Source of the DNA: Delphinapterus leucas
Taxonomy: Eukaryota; Chordata; Mammalia; Artiodactyla; Monodontidae
NCBI RefSeq assembly: GCF_002288925.2
Contig: NW_022098076.1
Span: forward strand, 67,001,964-67,065,963
Reading direction: 5' to 3'
DNA: 64,000 bases
Notes under the pieces: generated by a model
The model's input: only the letters and a program-made list of their open reading frames with translations
Told to the model about the DNA's origin: nothing
Databases searched by the model: none
Shown here: positions 12,783-25,626 of the stretch, piece after piece
How the letters are laid out: each line of letters opens with the position of its first letter
How positions within the stretch are numbered: position 1 is the first letter of the stretch
Position numbers and translations under genes: made by a program

Positions 12783-14677
12783 GTAAGAGAATTCAGAATT
12801 CACAGGTGTGGTAAATTCTTTGAAAAGTTAAAATTTTATAGACTCAGAAAAAAGTAAGTATGATACTGCAAAGCACTATTAAAATATAGTTTATTTTTCT
12901 TCATTATAGATACTGTTTTCCATGAACTCTTCTTCCATTATTCCAATTGGACCAAAATGTCATGGCATAAAAACAACTATTTTCAGTTTTAAAAATATAA
13001 CATCTATCTTTATTGGATATAGGAGAAATGAGGTAGGTTAGAGGGAAAGACAATAAAATTAGGAGTTAAAAAAAGATAGATTCTAAATCTAAATATGTAT
13101 AGATTCACTTCGTGACCTTTGTGAGTAAGACCCAGCCTCCCTGGGCCTCATTTTTTTTCATGTGTCAAATGAAAAGTTGTACTAAATCACTGATAAGAAT
13201 CTTTGGAGGTTCAAAATTCTGTTCCTCTGCTTTTAAGTCAAAAGAAATTTACATCTTCATTTCTAAGATCATCATTTTTTATTTCAAAGGATAGCATTAT
13301 ATTCTGAAAAATCTTATACCAGTGTGTAAGTCTCCTGGTCTATGAGCAAAAGTAGTTAAATCCATGGTGAATTATAGAAATAGCTTTTTTCTGTTTTGTT
13401 TTAATTTTTTTGTTCCTATTTGTTTCAGAAATCTTTATGGATGGGAGTTGACCATTTTTCTTTGAATTCACTTGAATATTTTAAGAATATGATTTATGCC
13501 ACATTTAAAATTTGCATATTAAGGAAATAATAATAAATCTGTTTCTAAAATATTTTTATTAAAAATATGTTTTGCCTCTGTTAGGTAATGACAGATGTGC
13601 CCCTTCACCATGGATGATTAATTTTGAATAATTCTAAAACACCAACTAGAGAGTCATAATTTATTTAAAGGGCCCTAATGTATTTACAGAATATTTTCTG
13701 TTACTAAACAAATAATATTTGAAGAAGATAATATTTTGCTTATTAATGGGAGTAAAACAACTTTTCACTTTACATGCAGGTACTCAAAAATTGTAAAGCA
13801 GGATGTCAGTGAATTTGAATTCTGAACGTCAGTTTGAAGATGGTAACATGTTTAGTATATAAATCTTTTCCACTCAAACTACACATTTTAATTGATATTA
13901 ATAACAAATATGGATGATTTTATAAAGAGCTTCAAATTCTCTCAGATAATGTTAGGTTTCTTATTCCTAGGAGGGCATATTATTAAGCTGTTTTTAGAAG
14001 CAATTTGACAAATAGAGACTTTTTCTTTTCACAAATGATGGATCATTTAGTTAGAAAAGTAAAACTTCAGTTGGTTCAGCCGTTATCATTTACATTAAAA
14101 CAATGCTTACAAGTAATATAATTGGCATAAAATGGTACACTTTTTCATACTTTGTTTTGTTACAATTAGGAATTTATAATAGTTGACCATTATGCTTTAT
14201 TTTCTCTTCCATTTTGCTATTTTATGAAAAATCATGGTCGTTTTTATGTCGTGGCAAGAGTCTACTTGAAATTTTTTAATATGAATTTACCAATATCAAA
14301 GGAAGACATTGAGGACTATACTCTATCTAGGAAGATCATCCAGGCTGTGCCCCACTTACCTTTTAGACTTAAGGTTGGTAAGCATGTTAACAACAGAATA
14401 GAACTACATTCCAATGAAAGATAAATATAAGACCCAGCAGACATAAGTTAAGACCTCTTTCATCCAAGTGACTATACTAATAAATACATTAAATTGGGAA
14501 TTAATTTCTGAGTAATGTCCCAAAGAGTGCTGATTCTTTCAACATTTTAGTCAGAATCATCTGTTCCTTTTTTTCCTTTTAATCCAAAATATATGTTTAG
14601 ATTGATGATTGACAGGTAGTTTTACCAAGTCACAGTGCTTCAGTGTTTTACACCATGCTCACTATTTTTCTTTTCAG
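12783..14677 (+). other. CREB1: CREB1 intron within the Q2 region
   Basis: Non-coding AT-rich sequence with no repeat family, RNA gene or extra exon that I can recognise. Confidence 0.8.
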
Positions 14678-14828
14678 CTGCCTCTGGAGATGTACAAACA
14701 TACCAGATTCGCACAGCACCCACTAGCACCATTGCCCCTGGAGTTGTTATGGCGTCCTCCCCAGCACTTCCTACACAACCTGCTGAAGAAGCAGCACGAA
14801 AGAGAGAGGTTCGCCTCATGAAGAACAG
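14678..14828 (+). CDS. CREB1: CREB1 coding exon, end of Q2 and start of the basic region
   Basis: This 151-nt exon encodes the rest of Ala244, residues 245-293 and two bases of Arg294. The peptide runs ASGDVQTYQIRTAPTS to EEAARKREVRLMKN. It joins the end of the activation region to the beginning of the DNA-binding basic region. A TTTTCAG acceptor and GTACAT donor bound it. The intron splits the Arg codon within the basic region, as in other vertebrate CREB1 genes. Confidence 0.97.
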
Positions 14829-15699
14829 GTACATACATTGCATTTACTTATATTGTTGTAGGTCAGGCATATTTTCAGATTCTGCCAGATGTGTGTCTTT
14901 AACATCTGCTGACAATAGGATCTTTGCATTGAGATATTTTTCTGGTAAAATTGATGGATCTTGCTAAAACTTCTTTATTTAGCTTCTCATAAGCTGCACT
15001 TATGAGATGGCTAATGGGATTATGGGTCCATCTTTGATGATAGAGTAGTTTTCTTTCATGCAATTTCCCCATGGGAGATTTAACGCACAACTTTGCTATG
15101 TTTTCACTATTGCTTCAACCAACTAACTAGGTTATTTAAAAATTGTTTCTTTTCATGAGTAGTATTGTTAAGATTAAGAGTTTCATGTATATATATATTA
15201 AAATTAAGTGTTAAGTTTTATTTATATTAAATGTATTTGTAATAGGTAAATGTATGATGGCCAGTCTAAGTTTTAATGCATATTATCTTTACTCAAAATA
15301 ATAACAATTTAACACCTAAAGAAAGATTCTTCAAAAATAGATTAATGCCGAGAATATCTTATTATTGACAAAAATCTTAAAATAGAACTAGCCTTCAGCA
15401 ATGAAAATGCTACATATCAAAAATTTATTAAATGTGGGAAAGTTATTCCCATAAAGTAAATTCATAGCTGTAAATGGCTTTGTCATCAAAAAAACGTAAT
15501 AAAAAATTTTATTTACTTATATTTACCTTAGTATTTTTATTTATTTAGTTTAGGATTTAAATATTTAGCTTAAGATATAGAAATGACCTAAGACAAACCA
15601 AAGAAAATGAAAATAAAGATATTAAAAGTTTGAAACAGTGAAAATATTCCACTGCTTTTCACCTCAAGATTCTTCAACTGCTGTGATAAAGTGAAAGAA

Positions 15700-15920
15700 A
15701 CATAGAGGTTGAACTTAGAGGATGTGGATTCAAGTCCTAGATCTACCCCTTTTGCTGTGACTTTAGAAGAACATAACCTTCTAAACCTCAGTTTTCTCCT
15801 TTGTAAAACAGGATCCCACTACACACCCAGAGGGTTGCTCTGGGGGTCAAATATGTGGGTCAAGTAAGATAATTCCTTTGAAAGCACTTTGTAACTGCAG
15901 TGCTCTGTTGAAGTGTCTGT
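15700..15920 (+). repeat. MIR SINE relic
   Basis: 'gatgtggattcaagtcctag', 'aacctcagttttctcctttg', 'agcactttgtaactgcagtg' follow the MIR order. Confidence 0.75.
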
Positions 15921-16607
15921 TTTTGTGCAATTTCATGTTTCAGCTTAGATCAACCTCTTTCATTCCTAAAATATTCCTAGCTGTTATAGAACGTTGGTGA
16001 ATTACACCTAGGCAGAAATGGCACAGTTTTTTTCCAGATTATTAGGAAAAGAGTTGGAAACAAGCTGAGTAACTTATTTCACTTGTGCTCCATCAATCTG
16101 TGATTTTAAGTATTTAAGCTACAATAATAAACAGAAGCATAAAATCTGTGTTCATATTTAAATGTATTTTAAAATATAAATTAAACTGTGTTTTAAACTT
16201 TTTTAATGTTTGTAAGGAAATGTGTAAGTAACCCTTTTGAAAATTAGAAGCAAGTCTGATTAGAAGTCTCAAGTAAAGGCTAGGTTATAAAGTTTAAGAC
16301 GACAACATTTACTAAAGAAACCAGTTCTCAGCAGACACAACAGAGCAGTCAGGTAAAAAATACATCTCTCGATTATGAAAGCAACAAAGGACTTCAGATT
16401 ATGTCTGTGTAGTTTGGCTCTATGGAACAGAAACCTTTCCCCTTACACAGAAATCACTTAAGAAGCAGCTTAATTGTAGTGGGTGAGGAGGCAGCACTAC
16501 AGCTTCTTGTCTGCTCTGGTGTATAGAGGGCTGCCCATTTATGAAAGCACATTAATTTGACAGGCATACCAAATTCTCCTTTTCCTCTTTGTGCGATTTA
16601 TGATTCC

Positions 16608-16633
16608 CGCCCCCCCCCCCACACACACACACC
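16608..16633 (+). repeat. C-run plus (CA)n microsatellite
   Basis: A run of about twelve C followed by about seven CA units, in the last CREB1 intron. Likely polymorphic in length. Confidence 0.9.
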
Positions 16634-17159
16634 AGTCACATACACGCCAAGCTGGGGACAGGGAACACATAGCTACAATTCCTAACAACCTCTGCTTGCT
16701 TGAGATATTCAGGGAAGCCACCTGACTTACTGTGAACTCTTTAATAAAATACTTTAGCTTGGATTTAATTTCACTATAAGGAAACTTCCCATTGACTCTG
16801 GTATAGTTCCTTTTCCCTTTATTCCCAGATATCTGCTGCTTCTACTTTTTCAACTTCCATTCACTAGAATCTGGCTTCTGTGCCCACCATACCACTCCAG
16901 TGTCTATAAAAAGGTACAGATACCTTCCCATTTGGCAAATCTAGTATTCTCTTTTCATTTTATTTTACCTTTACTGGGAGTATTTGACACTTTTGACTGC
17001 TCATTTCTCTAAACTCTTCTTCGGCTTACTCACCTGGTTTTCTGACTACTTTTCAAATTTTCCCTTGAAACTTTCATCCATACCTATGTATTTCAGGCAT
17101 CACCTATATGTTGATACCACCTAATTATATATATTCCGACTTTGACTTTTCCCTTGAGA

Positions 17160-17460
17160 TATTATTTATTTAGGTCCTGGTATGTGCTGGACACGATACC
17201 TCATTTCTTTACATATTTTATTAGTTCTGCCCACAGTGAGAGAGAAGCTTATGTCCACTTTACAGAGGAGATATGGTTCAGAAAGAAGGTAAATATTTTG
17301 CCAAAGGTCACACCTTTTAAAAAATGGGTAGAAGTGAGATATGAGCCTTGCTCTGCCACCAAAGCCTGTGCACCTGCTACCTGTCAGATTCAACCATCAT
17401 CTCCTGCTCTGCCTCTCAGACAAGAACACATGGCAGTGTGCTGGAGGTACGTAGCACCAA
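17160..17460 (-). repeat. MIR-family relic, antisense
   Basis: Reverse MIR signature: 'tatgtgctggacacgatacc', 'ccactttacagaggagatat', 'ttgccaaaggtcacac'. It accounts for much of the 169-residue chance frame at 17142-17651. Confidence 0.65.
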
Positions 17461-17779
17461 GAGGCAAACATGGAATGCTTTCCTTGAATATTTATTTGGC
17501 TCAAAAATTTGAGAGAAAAAACATCTTTAAGGTAAACTTAAAGATACAATTCACACCAGCAGCAGTTGCTTTGGACTGTGCTCCCATATTTAGTTTCCTC
17601 TGCCATTATGGTTACTTAGGTGGAAAAGTTAGAGAAGCACTCTCCTCCTGAACATATTCACTAGGATAAATGTCCCTATGTGCCTCAAACACAGCCTGTC
17701 TTCTAAACTTGATAAGAAAAAGTTGTGATTCCCCAAATTCTATAACATTCAAATTGCCATTTACTCAAAAATGAAGATA

Positions 17780-17976
17780 GGGCTTCCTTGGTGGCGCAGT
17801 GGTTGAGAGTCCGCCTGCCGATGCAGGGGACACGGGTTCGTGCCCCAGTCCGGGAAGATCCCACATGCCGCGGAGCAGCTGGGCCCGTGAGCCATGGCCG
17901 CTGAGCCTGCGCGTCCGGAGCTTGTGCTCCGCAACAGGAGAGGCCACAACAGTGAGAGGCCCGCATACCGCAAAAA
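17780..17976 (+). mobile_element. CHR-type tRNA-derived SINE
   Basis: Starts gggcttccttggtggcgcag and contains the tRNA-like A box region (ggcgcagtggttgagag) and B box (gggttcgtgcc). It ends at the A-rich CCGCAAAAAA. This is the cetartiodactyl CHR SINE, mobilised by L1. The A and B boxes are RNA polymerase III promoter elements. Confidence 0.92.
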
Positions 17977-17998
17977 ACCTCAGTGTCTTAGAACAACA

Positions 17999-18592
17999 GG
18001 GACTTTCCCTGGTGGCGCAGTGGTTAAGAATCCACCTGCCGGGCTTCCCTGGTGGCGTGGTGGTTGAGAGTCTGCCTGCTAATGCAGGGGACACGGGTTC
18101 GAGCCCTGGTCTGGGAGGATCCCACATGCCACGGAGCAACTGGGCCCGTGAGCCACAGCTACTGAGCCTGCGCATCTGGAGCCTGTGCTCTGCAACGAGA
18201 GGCCGCAATAGTGAGAGGCCTACGCACCGAGATGAAGAGTGGCCCCCGCTTACACAGCTGGAGAAAGCCCTCGCAGAGAAACGAAGACGCAACGCAGCAA
18301 AAATTAATTAATTAACTCCTACCCCCAACATCTTCTTTAAAAAAAAAAGAATCCACCTGCCAATGCAAGGGACACGGGTTTGACCCCTGGTCCAGGAAGA
18401 TCCCACGTGCCGCAGAGCAACTAAGCCCATGCGCCACAGCTACTGAAGCCCGCACGCCTGGAGCCCGTGCTGTGCAACAGGAGAAGCCACCGCAATGAGA
18501 AGCCCGCACACCTCAACAAAGAGTAACCCCCGCTCGCCGCAACTAGAGAAAGCCCGCGCGCAGCAACAAAGACCCAACGCAGCCATAAATAA

Positions 18593-18600
<8 letters not shown>
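17999..18600 (+). mobile_element. CHR SINE interrupted by a second SINE
   Basis: The outer element has its head at 17999-18040 and resumes at about 18347-18600, ending in (aaat/ttta)n. Its internal sequence aagaatccacctgcc is present on both sides of the inner SINE. Outer and inner elements run in the same orientation. Sequence after 18600 is a (TTTA)n tract. Confidence 0.9.
18041..18346 (+). mobile_element. Inner CHR SINE, inserted in another SINE
   Basis: A full-length copy of about 306 bp from gggcttccctggtggcgtgg to a poly(A) stretch. It is flanked by a perfect 15-bp target-site duplication aagaatccacctgcc at 18026-18040 and 18347-18361. It must be younger than the outer element. It includes the tail domain (GAAAGCCCTCGCAGAG type) absent from the shorter copies nearby. 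Confidence 0.92.

Positions 18601-18622
<22 letters not shown>
18593..18622 (+). repeat. (TTTA)n microsatellite
   Basis: Tandem tetranucleotide at the 3' end of the outer SINE, probably grown from its A-rich tail. Confidence 0.85.
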
Positions 18623-18623
<1 letters not shown>

Positions 18624-19339
18624 AAAAAACCAACAACAACAAAAATTTCTTCCTCACTTATGTTACATTTTGGCAGCTGCAAGTCATGGTATGGCTCTCC
18701 TCCACATGCTCCCAGCCAAAGGAGGAGCACCTCTTTGAGTCCTGTCATTATTGTAGCAAAGGGAAAGGGGAAATGCTTTTTGAAGCACCTGCTTGATGGT
18801 GGTGAACATCTTGTCCACTCGGGTACCATAGGCCAAAGCACAGGCTAGGACAAGCCCAACATCAGTGAAATGGGAATGGTGTGCTCTTCCCACAGGGAGG
18901 GAGGAGTAAAAAATTATGGAAGCAATACAACCCAGCACCTCTGTCTTACAATTTTAGAGTGCAGGAAGAATTTAATAGGTTTCCTAAGAGCAGAAGTAAT
19001 GAAGGAAAAGGTTAAGTAGGCTTGACCATCTAAAAATATGAAACCTCTGATTAGCCACGGAAAAGGTAAAGTAGCAAAGCAAACAATAAACTAGAAACAT
19101 TTTAACAAAGTCAGGAGACTGATAAGGATATAAATAAGTAGATTCAAAGAAAATGAATTAGAAATGGGGTAAAAAAAACTGAAAATTCAAACCAGTTAAA
19201 GTGTATGCTATATAAATTAAGGTACATCCTTTCAACTGTATAAAACCAACTGTTAATAATGCAGATGTGTTTTTATTGAGAAGGGAAGATGTTCATAGTG
19301 GAAAAGAGCAGGTTACCAAAGAATATGTATTATCCCATT

Positions 19340-20830
19340 TTTATTTATTTTTATTACAGAAGTAAAACATGCTCCATTATAAGCACATTAGAAAACATAA
19401 GCTAAAATATTTACTCAACACTAATTGTGCCACCCAAAATGTTAACATTCTGGAGTATAATTTTTTTCCCCTAATATATATGTGCAAAGATAAATAATAT
19501 GTTTTTAGTATACAGTTTTTAATTTTTTATTTTGAAATAATTTTAGCTTATGGGAAGTTATAAAAATAGAACAGAGTTCCAGATACTCTCTATCCACCTT
19601 TCTATAAGTTTAGCATATTACATAACCAGGCTGTGTTTATCAAAACTTAAGAAATTAACATTCTGTCATATACTATGTATAGTAATTAACATAGTATTTT
19701 TTATAGTGGTATAATAATATTAACTGCACTGTCCATTTTATTTGAATTTCCTCAGTTATTCCACTTCTATTCCTTTTCTCTTCCAGAATCCAGTCCAGGG
19801 TACCACATTGCATTTAGTCATCGTGGCTCCTCATCTCCTCCAATCTGTGACAGTTCTTTCCTTGTCTTTCATGGGCTTGCCACTTTTGAAGAGTAGTAGT
19901 TAAGTTTCTTTCAGAATATCCCTCACTTTGGGCCTGTGTGATGTTTTTATTATGATTAGATGAAGGTAATGGATTTGGGGGAAGAATACCACAGAGATGT
20001 AGTCTGCCCTTCTTGTCACTTCATATCAGGGAGCACATACCAGCATGACTCATTACTGGCAATGTTAACTTTGATCACTTGGTTAAAGTGCTGTCCGAGT
20101 GTTCCCGCTGCAGTTATCATTTTTCTCTTTTTACACACTATTCCTTAGAAGCAAGTCACAGATTTAGAAAGGGAGGAGAATTAAACTCCACCTCCTGGAA
20201 AGGAGAGTATCAAAGAACTTGTCATAGGTGAAAACCAACGTGGTAATTGGTGTTACTTTTGCAGAGTTGCTTGGAGACTATGCAAATATTTTATTTCTCT
20301 CTTTCAAGTTTTCCCCACTAATTTTAGTATTCACAGGGGAATCTTTCCTGCAGTAATTATTACTGTGATATTCTAATGAGGATTTTCTATTTCCCCAACC
20401 CTTCTACATTTCTTCTATAAGGAAAATTTTTCCCTTCCCCACATATTTATTTATATCAGTACAGTCTTATAGATACTTACCTTATATTCTTTGGGCTATA
20501 ATTCAATATTATTATGATAAGATATGATAAGATTATTCCAGTTTTGGCCATCGGGAGCTCTTACAAGTTGGTTCCTGTGTCCTTTAGATGGCATCTTATT
20601 TTCTTCAAGCACATCTTTACTTTCTGGCCCTACAAGATCATCTGGGTTCAACTTCTCATCTTGTGTTTTCCCTGCTTTAGCCTTGAAATCAGCCATTTAT
20701 TCAGTGAGTCCTAGTTTCTTTCATTGGAAAATGGTATTTAGAAATCAGTTAGGCAGTAGTTGTGCTCTTTGCTACTGAGGTTTCACAGGCCCTCTCAAAG
20801 GACAGAGCTAGGAAATATACACGTGTGTGT
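19340..20830 (-). mobile_element. Old L1 3' region, antisense
   Basis: Long match to reverse-oriented ancient L1 sequence: 'ttttgaaataattttagctt', 'ccagtccagggtaccacatt', 'gaagaataccacagagatgt', 'ggccatcgggagctct', 'gaaaatggtatttagaaatc'. The short frames here (for example 20524-20778) are debris. A related fragment lies at 38.94-39.15 kb. Confidence 0.7.
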
Positions 20831-20844
20831 GTGTGTGTGCGTGT
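20819..20844 (+). repeat. (GT)n microsatellite
   Basis: About ten GT units with one GC interruption in the last CREB1 intron. Confidence 0.9.
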
Positions 20845-21329
20845 ACACTGGCCCATGTATGCACACAACTATATTTCTGTACGTGTACATTACTATAATA
20901 AATATGTTTGTACTGATCCCTCTGACTCTATTCTGTAACCACAGGGCATATTTTAGCCTTCCCTTCCCCCCTTTGCTTATTTGAACTTCATTCTCTGACA
21001 GAAACTTGGCTTCCCACTAAAGATGGTTTATTTATGTATTTGTTAAACTCTAGTATATAAAATAGTTTCATAATTGCCAACTTGTGCCCCTATGAGAAAC
21101 AAATTTATAATATAGCATTTATGTACAGTTCTTTCTGTTTTTAGCCTCAAAGTACCAGTGAAAGCACTGTTTTCAAAGTTACTTAGCTCTGCTTCTTTTT
21201 TCTCTACCCTCTTATGTCATATACATAAACACTTATAGTAAAGTTAGATTTCTCAACATCTACATTCAATTCTGGGATTCCCCGATATCCTGTTTTTTAT
21301 TTTAAATTTTCATTACTTTACTTTTTGTG

Positions 21330-22190
21330 CTGTATATTTCTGTGGGGTTTAACAGACATAAAATGTTATGTGTCTACCACCACAGTGCCATACAGACATT
21401 TACACCACTCTAAAAAGAATCCCTTGTGATACCTCTTGGTAGTCAGCCTCTACCCCCTCTCCCAGCCCCTGGAAACCACTGAACTGTTTTCCATCTTCTT
21501 GTTTTGTATTTTCCAGAATCTCATATAAAAACAGTATGTAACCTTTTGGATCTGGCTTCTTTCACTTAGCACAGTGCATTTAAGATTCATTGATAGTGTT
21601 GCATGAATCAGGAATTAGTTTTATCCCTGGTATTGTATGGATGTGGTTTATTTATCCATTCACCTTGAAGTTCATCTTAGTTTCCAGTTTTGGAGGATTA
21701 TGAATAAATTTACTATAAATACTTACATACAGGTTTTTATATGAACTTTCAGTTCACTTGAGTAAATATCTAGGAGTGGCCTGGATGGATGGAATGGTAA
21801 GTGTATATTTAACTTTATAAGGAACTGCCAAACTGTTTTCCAGAGTGGCTGCACCATTTTGCATTTCTACCAGCAATGTATGAAAGTTCCAGTTGCTCTG
21901 TATCAAATGTTATAGTTTTATGTTTTACATTTAGGTCTGTGATCCCTTTTGAATTAACTTTTTTATAAGGTGTGAAATGTGTAAAAGGTTCACTTTTCTG
22001 TATGAACACCTGTTTGTTCCAGCACCATTTGTTAAAAAGACTATCCTTTCTCTGTGGAATTGCCCTGGTACTTTTGTCAAAATCTAATTGACTGTATTTG
22101 TATAGGTTTGTTTCTGGGGTGTCTAGCATACTTCATTGTTCTGTGTATCTGTCCTTTCGCCCATACAATCCACTAGGAGAATCTTTTCAT
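21330..22190 (-). mobile_element. L1 3' region, antisense
   Basis: Classic reverse L1 3' text: 'ctggaaaccactgaactg', 'ttggatctggcttctttcac', 'ggaactgccaaactgttttc', 'cagcaccatttgttaaaaag'. It ends about 400 bp before the bZIP exon acceptor. Confidence 0.8.
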
Positions 22191-22592
22191 TCTATCTAAA
22201 AATATTTAGATCGAAATTTTTGAGAAACTTTAAGAGGCACTCTCCAAGCCAAAGAGTTCTTTTTATTTTTTTATTTAAAGCTCATTTCAATTTTGTATTC
22301 TACTCCAAAATATAGTAATTCTTAATTTAGTATGAAAATGCTTGCCACCCTTCTGCCCCATCAATTAAAACTGGTGCTTTGAATTTTTTTTTTAATCAAC
22401 TTTCTATCGTATGTTAAAATTTTACATTAGACAGTTTCCAAGTCATTCTATTTTTCTCAAACGCCTAATCTATAATATATTAAAACATTTGTTGCTTTGA
22501 GCTAAATCTTTTATTTTTAATGTAGTCTATCTAACGCAAAATAAATGATACAGAAATGTTGCATAATTTTTCCTGTCCTTTTTTGCTTGTAG

Positions 22593-22737
22593 GGAAGCAG
22601 CACGAGAGTGTCGTAGAAAGAAGAAAGAATATGTGAAATGTCTAGAAAACAGAGTGGCAGTGCTTGAAAACCAAAACAAGACACTGATTGAGGAGCTAAA
22701 AGCACTTAAGGACCTTTACTGCCACAAATCAGATTAA
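22593..22737 (+). CDS. CREB1: CREB1 last coding exon, basic region and leucine zipper
   Basis: The coding part is 145 nt: it completes Arg294, encodes residues 295-341 and ends with TAA at 22735-22737. The basic segment EAARECRRKKKEYVK contacts the CRE half-site TGACG. The zipper that follows has heptad leucines in CLENRVAVLENQNKTLIEEL, which mediate dimerisation with CREB, CREM or ATF1. The C-terminus is the usual DLYCHKSD. The acceptor is TTGTAG. The five exons here add up to 723 nt, giving 240 residues plus stop, which matches the vertebrate protein length with no indels. The 3' UTR follows in the same exon. Confidence 0.98.
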
Positions 22738-22804
22738 TTTGGGATTTAAATTTTCACCTATTATGGTGGAAAAAGGACTGGCTTGGCCACAACCAGAAAG
22801 ACGA

Positions 22805-22810
22805 AATAAA
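22805..22810 (+). terminator. CREB1: Proximal poly(A) signal of CREB1
   Basis: A perfect AATAAA lies 67 nt after the stop and is followed by a T-rich stretch (ATTTATTTTC, TTTCTTTTTTTC) that could serve as the downstream element. It could give a short-UTR transcript. Use is inferred, not shown. Confidence 0.4.
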
Positions 22811-25586
22811 CATTTATTTTCTAAACATTTCTTTTTTTCTATGCGCAAAACTGCCTGAAAGCAACTACAGAATTTTCATTCGTTTGTGCTTTTGCATTAA
22901 ACTGTGAATGCTCCAACACCTGCCTCCACTTCTCCCCTCAAGAAATTTTCAGCACCACGAATCATGAAGAGACTTCTGCTTTTTATCCCCTGCCCTCTTC
23001 AAGAAGTAATAATTTGTTTACTTGTAAATTGATGGGGGAAATGAGGAAAAGAAAATCTTTTTTTAAATGATTTCAAGGTTTGTGCTGAGCTCCTTGATTG
23101 CCTTAGGGACAGAATTACCCCAGCCTCTTGAGCTGAAGTAATGTGTGGGCCGCATGCATAAAGTAAGTAGGTGCAATGAAGACGTGTTGATTGCCAAATT
23201 GACGTGTTTTCACATTTTCATTGTGAATTATGTAAGATTGTTAAGAGACATACCCTCTAAAAAAAGAATTTTAGGATGGTGTTGAAGAAATTAAGAATGA
23301 ATTTGGAGTGCTTTCTATGTACATTCTCTTCAATACTGAAAACTTGTCCTTGGTTCTTAAAAATATTCTGTATTAACTACAGCTCTTCCATAGGGCAGTT
23401 TGTTGCTTCTTAATTCAATTCTGTATGTGTTCAACATTTTGAATACATTAAAAGAAGTAACCAACTGAATGAAAAAGCATGGTATTTGATTTTAAATTAA
23501 ATCAAAGTAAGTAAAAGTACAAAGCTTGTTTTAGTTTAGTACTAAATTCTTAGTAAAAAGATGCTCATTAGTAAACCAGTCCCTTGAGTTATATAACAAG
23601 GTTTTTAAATAAATGTTTTTGTCATCGCCTTCAAAAATATTTATATTGTCACTCATTTACTTTAAAAGGTTTTTCTAATTAAACTGTTCCCCTTTGCACT
23701 TATATTATACCACCAACAGGAAAGCCTTCAAGATGTTAAAGCAAAGTGCTGTATTTGTTTATAAAATGTTATGTGTTGTAGAAAAATACTGATTTTAAAT
23801 CTTTTCCGTATTAACATACTTTAACAGAGTAGTGAATTTTTTAATGAAAGAAGTTATAAGGATATAGTTCTTTTAAAGTACAGTATTAGATATGCACAAG
23901 GAAAATAATTTTCTTCAGACATATTTGAATGACTGCTGTACTACAATATTTGGATTGTCATTCTTGCAAAACATATCTTTGTTGTTTTCTTCTATTGATA
24001 AAAAGGATAGCTATGCTTTAGCTTTCCAATATGCTATATACCCTTTGTTATTCTGTAAAGGAGCTACCTGTTTTAATTCCTTACCTATAACAGTCTGTAT
24101 TTGTATGTATCACACATTGTTTCCAGTACTACTTTTAATTACCAATACTCATTTTATTCACTAAGCTTGATAAATTTAAAAGTTACCCTTTAAAAAAAAA
24201 TAAGACTGAGGTGGATTTGAAAAATTGGAGATTGACATAATGTTAGATTATAATTTCTCATTTGAGAAGGTATTCCTTTTTTAAAAGAGAGTCTAGAATT
24301 TAATGTTTTATATTTAGTCATGGGTTGTTTTTAAAAGTTAAGTTTGTTAATATGTTAACAAAATATGCAGATATGGGTGTTAATTATTGAGTCCATTTTG
24401 AAAAGTAAGATTTTTAATTAATGTTTGTAAATGGTATATTTTTATTTGTAACAAACCGTTGTCTTTTTTCAAGGATGAACAGAGTTTATGAAGGAGCACC
24501 ATTCTAAGAATTGAGTGATGTAGTCTTATATCTGGACAGTTCGCCAGATTCTCAAGAAGGCTTTCAAACGACTGTAAATTTTGTTGTTTATCCTGCTGAG
24601 CTAATGGGGAAAGTTATAGTGTAAAAATTATTTGTATACCTGCATAGATGTGTCATTTTCCAAAACTGGTTTAATAGAAACCAAGCAAAATAACAAATCT
24701 GTTCACAAACTAGAAGTCTTTCTTTGAGGCAGAATGTCAGACCTGAACATTTTAAAAGTAATAAGCTTTATAAATGAAAATTGCCTAGTATTTAGCAAGT
24801 TAAATGTTTTCAAAAGTTGAGGCTTTCTATTTAATTAGAAAGTTGGTGGTCCTCTTAGTCCCTGATAAATCAAGGCAAGTCACATCCATATTAGCTGGCT
24901 GAATTTATAAGTTATAAAAGACTGATTGCACTGGTTTGAAGTCAGTTACTTAATGGTGAGGTAAGAAATGTATTCTGTTGCTAAATCTGTTTAGACCCTT
25001 GGAGAGATTTGAAGATTTCAGTTTATACAGATAGAAATCAAGCATATTTTGAGCAAACTTTTTTTTAAGAGAATTGGGAAAAAGGTGTTTGTTTTTAAGC
25101 ATGCAACTTTGAGAATCTTTGTTAAGAAAACAGCATAATTTTTAAAAATCTTAATAGCCAATAACATGTGGCCACATTATGTTTTTTCTCTTCATTGGCC
25201 AAAAGGGAATAAAAATGTCATCATAGGAATCTGTACATATGCTACTGATTTGCCTAGAAAATAGCAAGTTTGGTATTGCTCACTTTGCAAATATAGGGCC
25301 ATGTGGCACTTTTATCTATAGGACAGATTAACTCTAATAAAAATGAAGTGGGAGGGGTTTATTTTTTATATATTGCTCTTATGAGTTTTCAAGCTTTGAT
25401 AGTGTTTAACTGAAAAGTGGTTTAGAAAGGGCTAGATCCAATGTGTTCACATTAAAAATTGATATCAGATGTAATTTTTAAGTTCATTTTTCAAACTCAA
25501 GTACCATATTGGCAACCATAATATTGTCATAGGTGCTCTGTTGATTTAGATATTCCTGGCGGGGGGGGAATGGCATTTGTATAATA

Positions 25587-25624
<38 letters not shown>
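25587..25624 (+). repeat. (TA)n microsatellite in the CREB1 3' UTR
   Basis: About thirteen TA units inside the presumed 3' UTR, just after a G8-9 run near 25560. Likely variable in length between individuals and species. Confidence 0.9.

Positions 25625-25626
<2 letters not shown>

Larger units (their letters stand above)
14829..22592 (+). other. CREB1: CREB1 last intron
   Basis: A 7.8-kb intron splitting the basic region. It is the most repeat-loaded intron here: two MIRs, three clustered CHR SINEs at 17.8-18.6 kb, and antisense L1 pieces at about 19.3-20.8 and 21.3-22.2 kb. No conserved extra exon was recognised. Confidence 0.8.

Noticed and set aside
17142..17651. 169-residue plus-strand open frame in the last CREB1 intron
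   Set aside because: Much of it is a reversed MIR, and no recognisable protein family is present.
17780..17860. Possible tRNA gene suggested by A-box and B-box sequence
   Set aside because: These are the tRNA-derived heads of SINEs. The rest of a cloverleaf is degraded and many copies exist.
17765..18311. 170-175-residue frames on both strands
   Set aside because: These are translations of CHR SINE copies; the same peptides recur at 32.0, 35.0, 38.1 and 52.9 kb.
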